49,832 nucleotides of DNA from Chroococcidiopsidaceae cyanobacterium CP_BM_ER_R8_30 (GCA_019244235.1 JAFASY010000226.1:1-49832); one strand, 5' to 3'; numbered from the stretch's first letter, positions 1 through 9,072 are shown. Notes: a model not told the origin generated them from the letters alone. Made by a program: numbers and translations.

Positions 1-222
1 CTATCTATCCAGGCAAAAATACTCGATTTAATTTTAGAGATCCAACAAGAACTCCAGGTAGCAATGATCGTCGTTACCCACGACCTGGGAGTAATTCGTC
101 TCTTGGCAGCGCGGACCCTTGTTATGAAATACGGACATATTGTGGAGTCTGGTTTAACAGATCAAATTTTAGAAGATCCACAGCATGCGTACACTCAGCA
201 ACTGGTCGCATCAGCTTTGTGA
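1..222 (+). CDS. phnK: PhnK, C-P lyase system ATP-binding protein (3' end only)
   Basis: The first base opens an uninterrupted frame of 73 codons ending in TGA at 220-222; the gene starts before the window. The residues are the tail of an ABC ATPase: a switch-His segment (VVTHDLGVIRLLA), then GHIVESGLTDQIL and a DPQHAYTQQLV tail typical of the PhnK/oligopeptide ATPase group. PhnK belongs to the carbon-phosphorus lyase core complex that breaks down alkylphosphonates. The identity rests mainly on the neighbours: phnL follows 11 bp later and then phnM, the usual gene order. With the Walker A and signature motifs outside the window, a DppF-like tail cannot be excluded from the fragment alone. Confidence 0.85.
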   Translation, partial: LSIQAKILDLILEIQQELQVAMIVVTHDLGVIRLLAARTLVMKYGHIVESGLTDQILEDPQHAYTQQLVASAL

Positions 223-233
223 GGTTATGGTAA

Positions 234-953
234 ATGACAGCAAAGCTCATTTTACGGACTGAAAACTTGAGTAAACACTTCTTCTTGCATGAGCAAAGGA
301 AGCATATTCCTTCAGTTGTAGGCATGTTTTTAGAAGTTAGCGCAGGTAGACTGACTGCACTAACCGGACCTTCTGGTGTGGGAAAATCCAGTCTGCTCAA
401 ATGCATCTACCGGACTTACTTACCGAGTCAAGGAGCTATCTACTATCACACAGATGAAGGTGATTGGATAGATCTAGTTCAGGCAAATGAACAAGAAATT
501 CTTCAACTACGTCACACAGAAATTAGCTTGGCAACTCAGTTTCTCCACTGCCTACCTAGACAATCGACGATTGATGTTGTTGCAAAACCGTTGTTTGATT
601 TAGGTATCTCTCGATCTGAGGCAAGAATTCGAGCGCAAGAATTACTGTCCCACATTCATTTACCTGAACGCCTCTGGGGGATCTCTCCGATGACCTTCTC
701 AGGTGGAGAGAAGCAGCGGGTTAATCTAGCAAGGGCTATGATCCTACGTCCCCGCTTGCTACTTCTTGATGAACCTACTGCCAGTCTCGATCGCACCTCA
801 GTAGAGCGAGTCATTGAGATGATTCGCAATCTTAAAAAGGCAGGTACAGGCATTCTAGCTGTTTTCCACGATTCAATGCTCGTCAAGGAATTAGCAGATT
901 TTGAAGTGCAGCTTCAACCTGCTGTAGCAGAACCACCAATACTTGCAAGTTAA
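234..953 (+). CDS. phnL: PhnL, C-P lyase system ABC-type ATPase
   Basis: This 239-residue protein is a complete ABC ATPase of normal PhnL length. Walker A (GPSGVGKSS) lies near residues 44-52, the signature FSGGEKQRVNLARA near 154-167, Walker B LLLLDEPTAS near 175, and the switch His in AVFHDS near 210. PhnL associates with the PhnGHIJK core and is needed for conversion of phosphonates to ribose 1-phosphonate triphosphate esters; it is not thought to drive transport. The gene starts 11 bp after phnK and ends 17 bp before the preferred phnM start, so the three are almost certainly co-transcribed. The alternative, a LolD-type lipoprotein ATPase, shares the fold but not this context. Confidence 0.93.
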   Translation: MTAKLILRTENLSKHFFLHEQRKHIPSVVGMFLEVSAGRLTALTGPSGVGKSSLLKCIYRTYLPSQGAIYYHTDEGDWIDLVQANEQEILQLRHTEISLATQFLHCLPRQSTIDVVAKPLFDLGISRSEARIRAQELLSHIHLPERLWGISPMTFSGGEKQRVNLARAMILRPRLLLLDEPTASLDRTSVERVIEMIRNLKKAGTGILAVFHDSMLVKELADFEVQLQPAVAEPPILAS

Positions 954-970
954 GCTACTGGGTGAGTGAT

Positions 971-2122
971 ATGAGAACTATATTGACAAATGTTCAAATA
1001 ATTCTAGCAAATGAGATTTTAGAAGATGCTTCATTGCTGATAGAAGACAGTGTGATCGCTGCCATTAACCCAGCTACTGTTACAAATTCTGATGTTATTG
1101 ATCTAACTGGTAAGGTCTTAATGCCAGGAATGATCGATCTGCACTGTGATGCAATCGAGAAAGAAATTGAACCACGTCCTGGTACATTACTTCCTATGAA
1201 TTTTGCGATGGCCCAAATTGACCGTCGCAATGCAATGGCAGGCATTACTACTCCCTTTCACGCAATTTCCTTCGCTCATGAGGAGTTGGGTGTTCGTAAC
1301 AACAACATTGCTGCCGAAATTGTCCGAGCAATTCATACTTACCAACCTCATGCCTTGGTGGACAATCGGGTTCACTGTCGTTACGAAATTACCGATCCAA
1401 CAGGATTACAGATTCTTCTAGACCTATTAGCGGAAAATGCCATGCATCTGGTGTCATCGATGGATCACACACCAGGACAGGGGCAATTCAAGGACTTAGA
1501 GGCATACCAGAACTACATTTCACGGACGTATAAGAAAACAGTTGTCGAAGCCGAAGCAATGGCACAACGAAAGCTGGAAAATGCATCCAGAACCCAATCG
1601 CGCATTGAAACATTAATTACAAAGGCACTTCACCAAAACGTCGAGATTGCGAGCCATGATGATGACACTCCAGAACGAGTACAAACAATGGCAGACTTGG
1701 GTGTAAATTTGAGTGAGTTTCCAGTCAATCTAGAAACAGCAAAAGCTGCGAAGTCATTGGGAATGTATACCATTTTCGGTGCACCCAATATCTTACGCGG
1801 ACAAAGTCAGAGTGGTTCTATGAAGGCAATTACTGCTATTCATCACCATGTGGTGAGTTGCCTCTGCTCTGACTATAATCCTGGCGCTCTTCTTGCAGCT
1901 GTCTTTCTTCTGCCAAGGATCTCTGAGTTGACGTTGCCACAGGCGATTGCGCTTGTAACTATGAATCCTGCTCAAGCGTTGGGATTGAGGGATCGTGGCG
2001 AAATTGCTGTTGGTAAGCGAGCCGATCTGGTTGCCTTAGAGCAAGTCAACAACTTGCCTCAAGTTACAACAACCTGGGTTAATGGTAATATTGCCTATTT
2101 TTGCGAATACGTTAAGAACTAG
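971..2122 (+). CDS. phnM: PhnM, ribose 1-phosphonate triphosphate diphosphohydrolase
   Basis: PhnM is an amidohydrolase-family metalloenzyme that removes pyrophosphate from alpha-D-ribose 1-methylphosphonate 5-triphosphate, giving the substrate of the C-P lyase PhnJ. The protein is 383 residues from ATG 971. It shows the metal-binding start of the barrel (LMPGMIDLHCDAIEKEIEPR, about residues 49-68), the internal SMDHTPGQGQ and ASHDDDTPE motifs, and a C-terminal CSDYNPGALL plus GLRDRGEIAVGKRADLV ending typical of the family. A GTG at 962 would add three residues (MSD). I prefer ATG 971 because family members start MxxILTN and the GGTGAG just upstream can serve as ribosome site. It is the last intact gene of the phosphonate operon here. 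Confidence 0.94.
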   Translation: MRTILTNVQIILANEILEDASLLIEDSVIAAINPATVTNSDVIDLTGKVLMPGMIDLHCDAIEKEIEPRPGTLLPMNFAMAQIDRRNAMAGITTPFHAISFAHEELGVRNNNIAAEIVRAIHTYQPHALVDNRVHCRYEITDPTGLQILLDLLAENAMHLVSSMDHTPGQGQFKDLEAYQNYISRTYKKTVVEAEAMAQRKLENASRTQSRIETLITKALHQNVEIASHDDDTPERVQTMADLGVNLSEFPVNLETAKAAKSLGMYTIFGAPNILRGQSQSGSMKAITAIHHHVVSCLCSDYNPGALLAAVFLLPRISELTLPQAIALVTMNPAQALGLRDRGEIAVGKRADLVALEQVNNLPQVTTTWVNGNIAYFCEYVKN

Positions 2123-2154
2123 GTGAAACTATTTACGTTGTTTCCAGTTTCCCT

Positions 2155-2400
2155 ATGCACCGGAGTGACGATTACCTTTATGACCAGATTGCCAGCCAGT
2201 TAATGGCACAAATTTTGGCTGGAGCTTACAAGCCTGGCGATCACCTCCCATCTGAAAATGAATTGGCAACACAGCATGGCGTTCATCGCCTGACAGCGCG
2301 TCAAGCCGTTACTGCTTTAGTTGAGAAAGGTCTTGTTTACCGACTGCAAGGACGGGGTGCGTTTGTTAAGGAGCCCAAACTCGACTATGCCATTAAATAA
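2155..2400 (+). pseudogene. phnF: PhnF-like GntR regulator, truncated after the DNA-binding domain
   Basis: The 81 residues form a textbook GntR/HutC winged helix (QIASQLMAQILAGAYKPGDHLPSENELA, then the recognition helix VHRLTARQAVTAL and the wing VYRLQGRGAFV). Full PhnF-type regulators run to about 240 residues, with a ligand-binding UTRA domain after the wing. Here the frame reaches a stop 11 codons past the wing, and the following DNA belongs to an antiporter gene on the other strand. The gene sits 33 bp after phnM, where a phn repressor would be expected. The fragment keeps the whole DNA-binding unit, so it might still bind operators without an effector-sensing domain, but I regard it as the product of a deletion. 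Confidence 0.85.
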
Positions 2401-2892
2401 GCTTTCACCCTCAAGTAGCGTTGTGAGGCGTTTTCCTGCTCCTACTTCTCGAAATACACCAAGGACAGAGGCTGAATCCGTTGCTGAGAGACAAGCTCCG
2501 GTCACCAACGCGGTGAGCCATGGAACATTCATCCATTGATGCAGTGCCTAACCTACGCCTATAATTGAAACGAGTACGCCACCAACAGCAAACAAGCTAC
2601 TAGGCAAAACTTCTTGACGCAAGTCTGCCCATTTCATCTTCCAAGCCGCTTCAAACAAAATTGGGGGCAGAAAGATTAATAAAATCATTCCACGTGATAA
2701 GTCAAGGAGGCGCACGTCAGCGAGTGCTAACCCCAAGCCAACAATCACCAGCAAGAGCGTGTAGGGAACTTGGCGAAACCAAGTAAAAATTTTGGGCAGA
2801 CTGGCAGTACTGAGGGCGACTAGCAGCACGATCAGAAATTGCTTTAGGTCTTTCTCAATCGCCAGCTCGGTTGCATTGGTCAGGAGGCTCAT
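2393..2892 (-). pseudogene. CPA1-family Na+/H+ antiporter, N-terminal half with internal stop
   Basis: Reading leftward from ATG 2892, the product resembles the N-terminus of NhaP-type cation/proton antiporters: FLIVLLVALSTASLPKIF, PYTLLLVIVGLGLALADVRL, then IFLPPILFEAAWKMKW. A TAG codon at 2548-2550 interrupts the frame, which resumes without frameshift as ALHQWMNVPWLTALVTGACLSATDSASVLGVF and EGESLFN. That last motif is normally followed by DG and about 300 more residues. Here it runs directly into the truncated phnF-like gene at about 2393-2400. Both a nonsense mutation and loss of the C-terminal half make this a dead gene. The two stretches being in the same frame argues for a point mutation rather than an indel. 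Confidence 0.85.
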
Positions 2893-2983
2893 GATGAAAA
2901 AACGTTACCTCAATCGGCAGTCCTCCTATGCTGATAGATTGTCTAACTGAGAAACGTGTTGTTAACTACCAAAACCAAAGTAA

Positions 2984-3667
2984 TCAATGATGTAACTCGT
3001 TAAACAGAACAACCATGAATCCTAGGGCAACTAGAACGAGTACCGTTCCTACAATGTCATTCTTGCATGAGGGAATTCGATGAGCAGGTCGCAGCCAAAA
3101 ACTCATCAATCGCGTCACCAACGGCATGACTACCCAAGTCAAAATCGAGGAACTCATGAGATTACTGATCAAGGTCGAAATAGCTGGCGGCCAAGCTTTC
3201 ATAATGCCAAAGGCGGCGAACACTGATAATTGAGTCATCACTGTAGGATATAGTCCCATTACCACCGCCAGAACTTGCTTCCAGGCTGGAGGTCCTAAGC
3301 CAGATTGCTCCAAACCGGACTGATGGGAAAACCAACCCTCCAATCCAGTCGTAAACGATTTGAATCGGTAAGCCCGCACAAGTTGCTGCCCTAACTTCAT
3401 CAACTGCTTGCGCTCGTCAGACTTTAACCAACTATTCAAATGTGCTGGGGAGTCGAAATGTATGATGGAATACCATTTGATAACCCCATCCTTACAATCT
3501 AGAGGTGGGCAGAGATCCATCCGTAGGAATCCTTCATGCTGTTGGGCGGTACGAGTGAGTTCGGTATGCCATGTTCTAAAGGCAAATTCTTTGCCCGTTA
3601 TCACAATATGCTCAATGACAACGCTAGAGTAAAAAGCTTGCTCAGCGCGAAGGTTTGGCATTGTCAA
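2984..3667 (-). CDS. ABM-domain protein with C-terminal membrane segments
   Basis: The 227-residue product has an N-terminal antibiotic-biosynthesis-monooxygenase (ABM) fold segment, about residues 15-110: [20 protein letters not shown], then [12 protein letters not shown] and [19 protein letters not shown]. It is followed by three hydrophobic stretches (about 130-155, 160-185 and 205-225) consistent with membrane helices. Proteins of this build occur in many bacteria but have no established substrate. The ABM fold alone does not prove monooxygenase activity. ATG 3661 (third residue) is an alternative start. It faces the dead antiporter gene and has no obvious operon partner. Confidence 0.75.
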   Translation of the reverse strand: MTMPNLRAEQAFYSSVVIEHIVITGKEFAFRTWHTELTRTAQQHEGFLRMDLCPPLDCKDGVIKWYSIIHFDSPAHLNSWLKSDERKQLMKLGQQLVRAYRFKSFTTGLEGWFSHQSGLEQSGLGPPAWKQVLAVVMGLYPTVMTQLSVFAAFGIMKAWPPAISTLISNLMSSSILTWVVMPLVTRLMSFWLRPAHRIPSCKNDIVGTVLVLVALGFMVVLFNELHH

Positions 3668-3879
3668 ATTGTCAACAGCCTCCTAGGTATCGTGCTAGTT
3701 CCCTCTCCGCTGTTTCTACCCGACGGCAGAGTGGCAATAATTGAAAAAGTTTTGTAGAATAGTAGCGTAAGGCACAGAAAAAGATTCGAACATACACCTA
3801 CAAACTCATCCAACAGCGAGGTCGTGTGGTGACAGGTTTGGAAGTGCATCCTGCAATCTAGCAATTGAGGAGGTTCACG

Positions 3880-4158
3880 ATGCAATTATCTAACCGTAGC
3901 CGAGAAGAATATCAGTGGCAAGCTTATAAACAATTGGAATTACTTCCAGCTTCCCTCCAGAATCGGTCTGTTAACATACCCAAATCTCGATTGGGATTGA
4001 AAATGATTTGGCGATCACTAATTTGTTTGCTAGTCGATGAACTTGTCGATCAGGAGCAACAGGTAGAATATCTAGAGCGGTGCTGGACCTCAGAATCTGA
4101 AAATCAATCTCATTCTCCTACCACTACACTACAGCGACTGTGGGCACTGATGAACTAA
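3880..4158 (+). CDS. hypothetical protein, 92 aa
   Basis: I do not recognise this protein. I chose ATG 3880 because a strong GGAGG lies 7-11 bases upstream; an ATG-like start at 3865 would put that site inside the gene. The product is hydrophilic, begins MQLSNRSREEYQWQAYKQLE, has a mildly hydrophobic middle (WRSLICLLVDELV), an acidic stretch, and a Ser/Thr-rich tail. The stop TAA (4156-4158) overlaps the stop of the convergent permease gene (4155-4157). Just upstream, an open frame encoding about 28 residues ending at 3861 (KKIRTYTYKLIQQRGRVV) looks like a gene tail but has no visible start. Confidence 0.55.
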   Translation: MQLSNRSREEYQWQAYKQLELLPASLQNRSVNIPKSRLGLKMIWRSLICLLVDELVDQEQQVEYLERCWTSESENQSHSPTTTLQRLWALMN

Positions 4159-5603
4159 TGAATCACATTGGGATTGTTCTTTACCATTGCCGTTTCTGGT
4201 TTTGGTGTCTGAGGGGGAGTCCGATTAGGCAGAAGTAGATTCAAGACCAACGCAAAGAGTGAGCCAGTAGCAATACCAGACTCCAAAATGTTCTTCAAAA
4301 ACCCAGGGAAGTTTTCTAACGACTCAGGAACAAACGTAACACCTAATCCGGCAGAAAGCGAAACGGCAAGAATCACAAACGAGCGATTCGTCATTTCTAT
4401 GCTACGCAAAATATTAAATCCAGCAACTGCAACCGTACCAAACATTAGCATTACGGCTCCCCCAAACACTGCTGTTGGAGTGGTTCTAAGAAAACCCCCA
4501 ACAATCGGGAACAATCCTAGAAACGCCAATACGGCAGCAACATAGTAGCCAACGAACCGACTGCCAACCCCTGTAAGTTGGATGATACCGTTGTTTTGTG
4601 CTAGTGTGACAACCGGGAAGCTACCACATATTGAAGCCAACAAAGAATTACAACCATCTCCCAAAATGCCACCCTTTAAGCGTCGGAAGAATGTGGCTCC
4701 TTTAATAGGCTCACCTGTTACCATCGATGTTGCGGTGATGTCTCCAATCACCTCTAGCGTTAGAGCAATATAGATAATTGCGAAGGAAACGAAGACACCC
4801 CAATCGAATTTCAGACCAAAGCGGAATGGAATGGGAAAGTTGAATAGAGGTAAGCCAGACAACTTGCTGAAATCGACAATACCGAGAAACAGGGAGATGA
4901 CAAAGCCAACCGCCAACCCGATGATAATTGACCCCATCCGCAAGAACTTGTTCGTACTGGCACTACAAACCATCACAATGGCAAACACAATTCCTGACAG
5001 CGCCCAGTTTTGCAAGCTGCCAAACGTGCCATTATGTTTGGCACCTGCTCCACCCGCCATGTAGGTCATGCCAACTTTAATTAGGGTCAACCCAATTAAG
5101 GTGACTGCCGTACCCGTAACTAATGGCGTGAAAATCTTCTGCGTTAGATGTAGAAAGCGGCTGGCGATAATGGGGATAAATGAACCGAAGAAGCAAAGTC
5201 CTAAAATCAGCGACAACGCTTCATATGGAGTCATTCCCTGCTTGAGAGAAGATGTGGCAACCGCCAGCATCGGAGATACGAAGGCAAAACTCGTGCCTTG
5301 AATGCTCAGCAAACCAGAACCAATTGGCCCAACTTTTCTAGCTTGGATAAATGTTGCTATTCCTGAAATGAACAGCGACATCCCTAAAAGGTATGCTGTT
5401 GTTGCGCCATCTAGCCCCAGGGCGGTACAGACTAAGAAAGCTGGTGTAACTATGGGAATAAAAATCGCGCAGACATGCTGTAGTGCGACAAAAATAGCTT
5501 CAGAGAACGGGGGATTGTCATTCAAGCCATACAAAAGGTTATGAGGACGGGATACCTCTGTTTCGGAAACTTGGTGAATATCTGCCTCAATCGGTGCTGA
5601 CAT
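4155..5603 (-). CDS. NCS2-family purine/xanthine permease
   Basis: This 482-residue membrane protein belongs to the nucleobase-ascorbate (NCS2) family, XanP/XanQ branch, which imports xanthine or uric acid with protons across the inner membrane. Visible landmarks are the TM1 His in ALQHVCAIF, the carboxylate motif LEVIGDITATS in TM8, LGDGCNSLLAS in TM9, and the family signature AQNNGIIQLTGVGSRFVG in TM10. Length matches family norms. No purine catabolic gene lies nearby, so the substrate is inferred. The 5' end of the gene is partly duplicated upstream (5649-5776), and a GTATAC double repeat lies about 270 bp upstream of the start codon, suggesting specific regulation. Confidence 0.92.
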   Translation of the reverse strand: MSAPIEADIHQVSETEVSRPHNLLYGLNDNPPFSEAIFVALQHVCAIFIPIVTPAFLVCTALGLDGATTAYLLGMSLFISGIATFIQARKVGPIGSGLLSIQGTSFAFVSPMLAVATSSLKQGMTPYEALSLILGLCFFGSFIPIIASRFLHLTQKIFTPLVTGTAVTLIGLTLIKVGMTYMAGGAGAKHNGTFGSLQNWALSGIVFAIVMVCSASTNKFLRMGSIIIGLAVGFVISLFLGIVDFSKLSGLPLFNFPIPFRFGLKFDWGVFVSFAIIYIALTLEVIGDITATSMVTGEPIKGATFFRRLKGGILGDGCNSLLASICGSFPVVTLAQNNGIIQLTGVGSRFVGYYVAAVLAFLGLFPIVGGFLRTTPTAVFGGAVMLMFGTVAVAGFNILRSIEMTNRSFVILAVSLSAGLGVTFVPESLENFPGFLKNILESGIATGSLFALVLNLLLPNRTPPQTPKPETAMVKNNPNVIH

Positions 5604-5776
5604 CGTTGCTCCTCAAACTGAATACTGATTTTGTAATAAATGAAACAAGGGATTGTTGCTCAAACCGTACAAAAGGCTATGAGGAGGGAATTCCCTCCTT
5701 CGAGAATTTAGTGAGTATCTGCCTCAATCGGTGCTGACATTATTAATCCTCTTGGACACTGATTTTGTAACAAATG
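5511..5776 (-). repeat. tandem duplication of the permease 5' end
   Basis: The segment 5511-5642 (first about 30 codons of the permease plus leader) recurs, diverged, at 5649-5776. Shared stretches include GTGCTGACAT, CTGCCTCAATCGGTGCTGAC, GATTTTGTAA and TACAAAAGG. The upstream copy still reads ATG-TCA-GCA-CCG-ATT-GAG-GCA-GAT (MSAPIEAD) but stops after the tenth codon, so it can only make a ten-residue peptide. It could be a passive relic or an accidental upstream ORF. Confidence 0.8.
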
Positions 5777-5871
5777 CCATCTTTTACGTGACTTTTAGAT
5801 TGATGCGGGTTGATGAAAAACGTTTAACGATTGTGAGTTAAAAGGCTCGACATCATTGAGCAACTCATTTC

Positions 5872-5884
5872 GTATACAGTATAC
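5872..5884. promoter_or_regulatory. candidate operator GTATAC-A-GTATAC
   Basis: Two palindromic GTATAC hexamers are separated by one base, inside TTCGTATACAGTATACAAA. The compact dyad is like the sites bound by GntR/FCD-type regulators. It lies between the permease leader and the decayed WD40 gene, so the leftward permease is the likely target. No cognate regulator is adjacent. Confidence 0.4.
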
Positions 5885-5934
5885 AAATAATCTGCGTAAA
5901 ACTGTGTAATGTTATACTATTTGTCTAGATTAGT

Positions 5935-6596
5935 AAACCAACTTTGAGCTTGCGATCTTTGCTGCCAAAGAGCGGGACGTCGAGTTCCTACAGTCTCTCA
6001 TAACTACCAGGAGCCAAAGTCTTGCATCCAGGCGGAGCACTTCACTACTGATTCGGACGAGTATACCCTTCCAAAATTGTGTTTTCTTGGGTTGTGGCGA
6101 TATCCCAGAGTTTGATGCTGTTGTCATAACTACCAGAAGCTAACGTCTTACCATCTGGGCTGAAAACTATGCTACTAACGGGACGACTATGCCCTTCCAA
6201 TAGATCATGCTCTTGCGCATTGTAAACTGCTTGTTGTAGTGCCACACCTGCGATCTGACTCGTAGGAGCATCTTGGAATAAGATAGCGTTTTTAATTTGT
6301 TTACCAGAATGCCTAGCAGAGACCAAAGCGGCAAGCTGTCTATCGGCAACTAAGAAAGCTTCAGAGGTTTCAGTTAAAACATTTACGCTATTCTTCTGGG
6401 CATCATGCCACTGATAAAAGGTAAAGCTAGCCAGCGCAGTCAGAGCTACAAGAGAAAAGGCTGCGACTCTATTTCTTAGCTGTCGGCGTTTCTCCTTTTC
6501 TCGGCACAGGCGATCGCATAATTTGATGCTCTGCTGAATAAAGTCTCGTGCTAACTGGCTCAAATCTTCGTGCTCCTTATGAGAAACAAGATACCA
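5935..6596 (-). pseudogene. remnant of a WD40-repeat protein
   Basis: A leftward frame from about 6596 encodes a fragment typical of the middle of large cyanobacterial nSTAND/AAA-WD40 proteins. It has a basic linker (CDRLCREKEKRRQLRNR), one membrane helix (AAFSLVALTALASFTFYQW), a linker (ADRQLAALVSARHSGKQIKN), and one good WD40 blade (LLEGHSRPVSSIVFSPDG, then SGSYDNSIKLWD). It stops near 6045. Further WD40 pieces (KTLAPGSYERL) follow in other frames down to about 5940. The large N-terminal ATPase part is absent; a TAG at 6597-6599 bounds the frame. The best in-frame start is a TTG at 6563. I read this as a gene decayed at both ends. Confidence 0.75.
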
Positions 6597-6737
6597 CTAT
6601 GTTTGCTTGAGCAACTCGGCATGGGACCAACGTGGAAGTGCTAAGTTGAGGGAGTTAGAGTGCAAACGTTGCTCCCTTAATTCTTACGGGTGAGCTACAT
6701 CTAGAAAAACCGTTGTCAAAAAAGCAAAGCTTAACAT

Positions 6738-7367
6738 ATGCAACCCCGTCGTATTGCTCGTGAACTGGCGCTGTTGGGTCTGAGTCAGTTGCCACAATCA
6801 CCAGAAAAACTAGAAACACAGCAACTGTCTAATCTAATCTTGGCAGCGGTACGGACTATGACCACAGAGGTGCAAGACACTCTCGTCAATGCTGCCGCCG
6901 AACTCCAGCGCGGGAGCGATCGCCTCCTCAATAGTCAAACTCGCTCAGCCGATTTAGAGACTGCTAGAGCTATGGTGGAAGAGGCGATTGAACTCACTCA
7001 GACAGCAATCAACCGCGTGGGCACAGCAGTGGAACTACCAGAATTAATTAATTTAGCTAATCAATCAGAAGTCCGCAGCTATGCACTACAGATCGTCAGC
7101 ACAGTGACTGTTAAACGCCAGCAGTTAGATGAACAGCTCTCGCAAGCTCTAGTGGATTGGCAAGTCACTCGCCTTGCCCAGATCGATCGGGATATCTTGC
7201 GAATTGCCGTAGCAGAAATCCTGTTTTTAGGAATTCCAGAGCGCGTAGCAATCAACGAGGCAGTGGAACTAGCAAAACGCTACAGTGGAGAGGAAGGACA
7301 CCGATTTGTTAACGGTGTTCTGCGCCGGGTAACAGAGCAAATTAAGGCGGCAGCTTACCCACAGTGA
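6738..7367 (+). CDS. nusB: transcription antitermination factor NusB
   Basis: The 209-residue protein matches the longer cyanobacterial form of NusB, an RNA-binding partner of NusE that promotes antitermination of rRNA transcription. The N-terminus [19 protein letters not shown] corresponds to the RxxARxxALQxL helix. A cyanobacterial insertion lies about residues 30-120. The C-terminal part has the conserved [48 protein letters not shown] segment (key positions about 151-195). It is followed 46 bp later by ftsY on the same strand, and the two are probably one transcription unit. Confidence 0.95.
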   Translation: MQPRRIARELALLGLSQLPQSPEKLETQQLSNLILAAVRTMTTEVQDTLVNAAAELQRGSDRLLNSQTRSADLETARAMVEEAIELTQTAINRVGTAVELPELINLANQSEVRSYALQIVSTVTVKRQQLDEQLSQALVDWQVTRLAQIDRDILRIAVAEILFLGIPERVAINEAVELAKRYSGEEGHRFVNGVLRRVTEQIKAAAYPQ

Positions 7368-7413
7368 GAAGTTATATTTAATTATTATAAAGGGGTTAAA
7401 AAAAGTAGGTGCA

Positions 7414-9072
7414 ATGGTTTTTAACTGGTTCAATCGTCAACTGAATAAACGTCCTGCCACACCCCAGCAGGAAGCACAAACGACAAGCACTCCGTCATCA
7501 GAAGAACCAACTGAAGAGACTTCAACTAAGGAATCATCTCAAGACTTGGAGACAGACAGGTTGCTCTATGCCAAGGCTGCCTTCAAGCATATTCAGCAGC
7601 AGAGAGCGCAGCAGTCACAAGAAGTTGCCGCAAGAACCGAGTCTTCAGCCCTACAGACAACATCAGAGCCAGTAGCAGATGCTGACACTGGGACAGAAGC
7701 GCCTAGGGTAGAGGTTGGTAGTGTTGAAGCGCCCGTTGTTGAATCAAGTATTCCTGAGACGAATGCTGATAGCGCAGCTGCTGAGTCAATCACGGCAGTG
7801 GATGGCAATAATTCAACTGTTATACCAACAGACACCGAACAAACTGAGGAGCCGACTGCCACAGCTTTTAAAGAAGTTGCAGAAACAGCCCCCTTACCCT
7901 TCTGGGCAAAAGCCGAGGCGGAAAGACAAGCTAGACTCGAACGGCTCAGAGCAACAGCTATTGAGAGTTCAGAATCAGTCGAGACGCAAAAGGGTGCAAA
8001 AACATCTGAGGCAATACCAACAATACCTGCAACGTCAGATGTAGAAGCAGCTCCCGAAGAGTTAGCGTTTGATGAGGGGTTTCTGTGGTCAGCAGAAATT
8101 CTTGCAGCACAAGGTCGGCGTCCTGAAGATATCTCTGTTGAAGAGATTACTTGGTTGAAGAAGCTGCGACAAGGTTTAGACAAAACTCGCCGTAGCCTCG
8201 TTAACCAGTTGAAGGCAATTGTTGGTCAGGGACCACTAAACCAGGCAGCAGTGATGGAGATAGAGGCATTACTGTTGCAAGCCGATGTGGGGGTGGAGGC
8301 AACAGATACCATTATCAACACTCTCCAAAATCAACTTAGAGCAGAAGTTTTGCCGCCTGAAGCGGCAATTGCCGATCTCAAAAAAATCCTGCGGGATATG
8401 CTGGATGCGCCTCTGCAACAAGCAAAAAATCCCACCTTCGCTCCAGAAAAAGACAAACTTAATATCTGGTTGATTGTTGGGGTTAACGGCGCTGGCAAAA
8501 CCACTACAATTGGTAAAATTGCTCATATTGCCCAAAAATCTGGCTACAAATGTTTGATTGGTGCGGCTGATACCTTCAGAGCCGCCGCTGTGGAACAGGT
8601 GAGAATTTGGGGGCAACGAAGCGGAATAGAGGTGATTGCTAATCCTGGGCAGAACACAGATCCAGCAGCTGTTGTGTTTGATGCGATCGCTGCGGCTAGA
8701 GCACGGGAGACAGAATTACTCTTAATAGACACAGCAGGGCGGCTCCAGAACAAGAAAAACTTAATGGACGAACTGAGCAAGATTCGCCGGATTGTCAACA
8801 AAAAAGCTCCCAATGCTAAAGTGGAAGCCCTCCTGGTTCTGGATGCCACTTTAGGACAAAATGGGCTGCGACAAGCCGAAATCTTTGCAGAAGCCGCCCA
8901 GTTGAGCGGTGTTGTCTTAACCAAGCTTGATGGCACAGCCAAAGGTGGTATTGCCCTTGCTGTCGTCCAGCAAATGCATTTGCCCATCCGCTTTATTGGT
9001 GCTGGTGAGGGAATTGAAGACCTCCGCCCCTTTTCCAGTTATGAATTTGTTGAAGCTCTACTAAGCAGCTAA
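7414..9072 (+). CDS. ftsY: signal recognition particle receptor FtsY
   Basis: FtsY is the membrane-associated GTPase that receives SRP-ribosome complexes. The 552-residue protein has a long, acidic, low-complexity N-terminal A domain (about 1-240, rich in Glu/Thr/Ser/Ala), a four-helix N domain, and a GTPase G domain. The G domain shows GVNGAGKTTT (about 355-364), DTFRAAAVEQ, the DTAGR motif, TKLDGTAKGG (about 512-521) and GAGEGIEDLRPF near the end. The A domain is longer than in E. coli, as usual in cyanobacteria. ATG 7414 follows GTAGGTG as ribosome site. An amphipathic start (MVFNWFNRQLN) may aid membrane contact. Confidence 0.97.
   Translation: MVFNWFNRQLNKRPATPQQEAQTTSTPSSEEPTEETSTKESSQDLETDRLLYAKAAFKHIQQQRAQQSQEVAARTESSALQTTSEPVADADTGTEAPRVEVGSVEAPVVESSIPETNADSAAAESITAVDGNNSTVIPTDTEQTEEPTATAFKEVAETAPLPFWAKAEAERQARLERLRATAIESSESVETQKGAKTSEAIPTIPATSDVEAAPEELAFDEGFLWSAEILAAQGRRPEDISVEEITWLKKLRQGLDKTRRSLVNQLKAIVGQGPLNQAAVMEIEALLLQADVGVEATDTIINTLQNQLRAEVLPPEAAIADLKKILRDMLDAPLQQAKNPTFAPEKDKLNIWLIVGVNGAGKTTTIGKIAHIAQKSGYKCLIGAADTFRAAAVEQVRIWGQRSGIEVIANPGQNTDPAAVVFDAIAAARARETELLLIDTAGRLQNKKNLMDELSKIRRIVNKKAPNAKVEALLVLDATLGQNGLRQAEIFAEAAQLSGVVLTKLDGTAKGGIALAVVQQMHLPIRFIGAGEGIEDLRPFSSYEFVEALLSS

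Noticed and set aside
3770-3800. Possible tRNA T-arm (GATTCGAAC)
   Set aside because: No cloverleaf can be formed with the flanking bases; no acceptor stem or anticodon arm.
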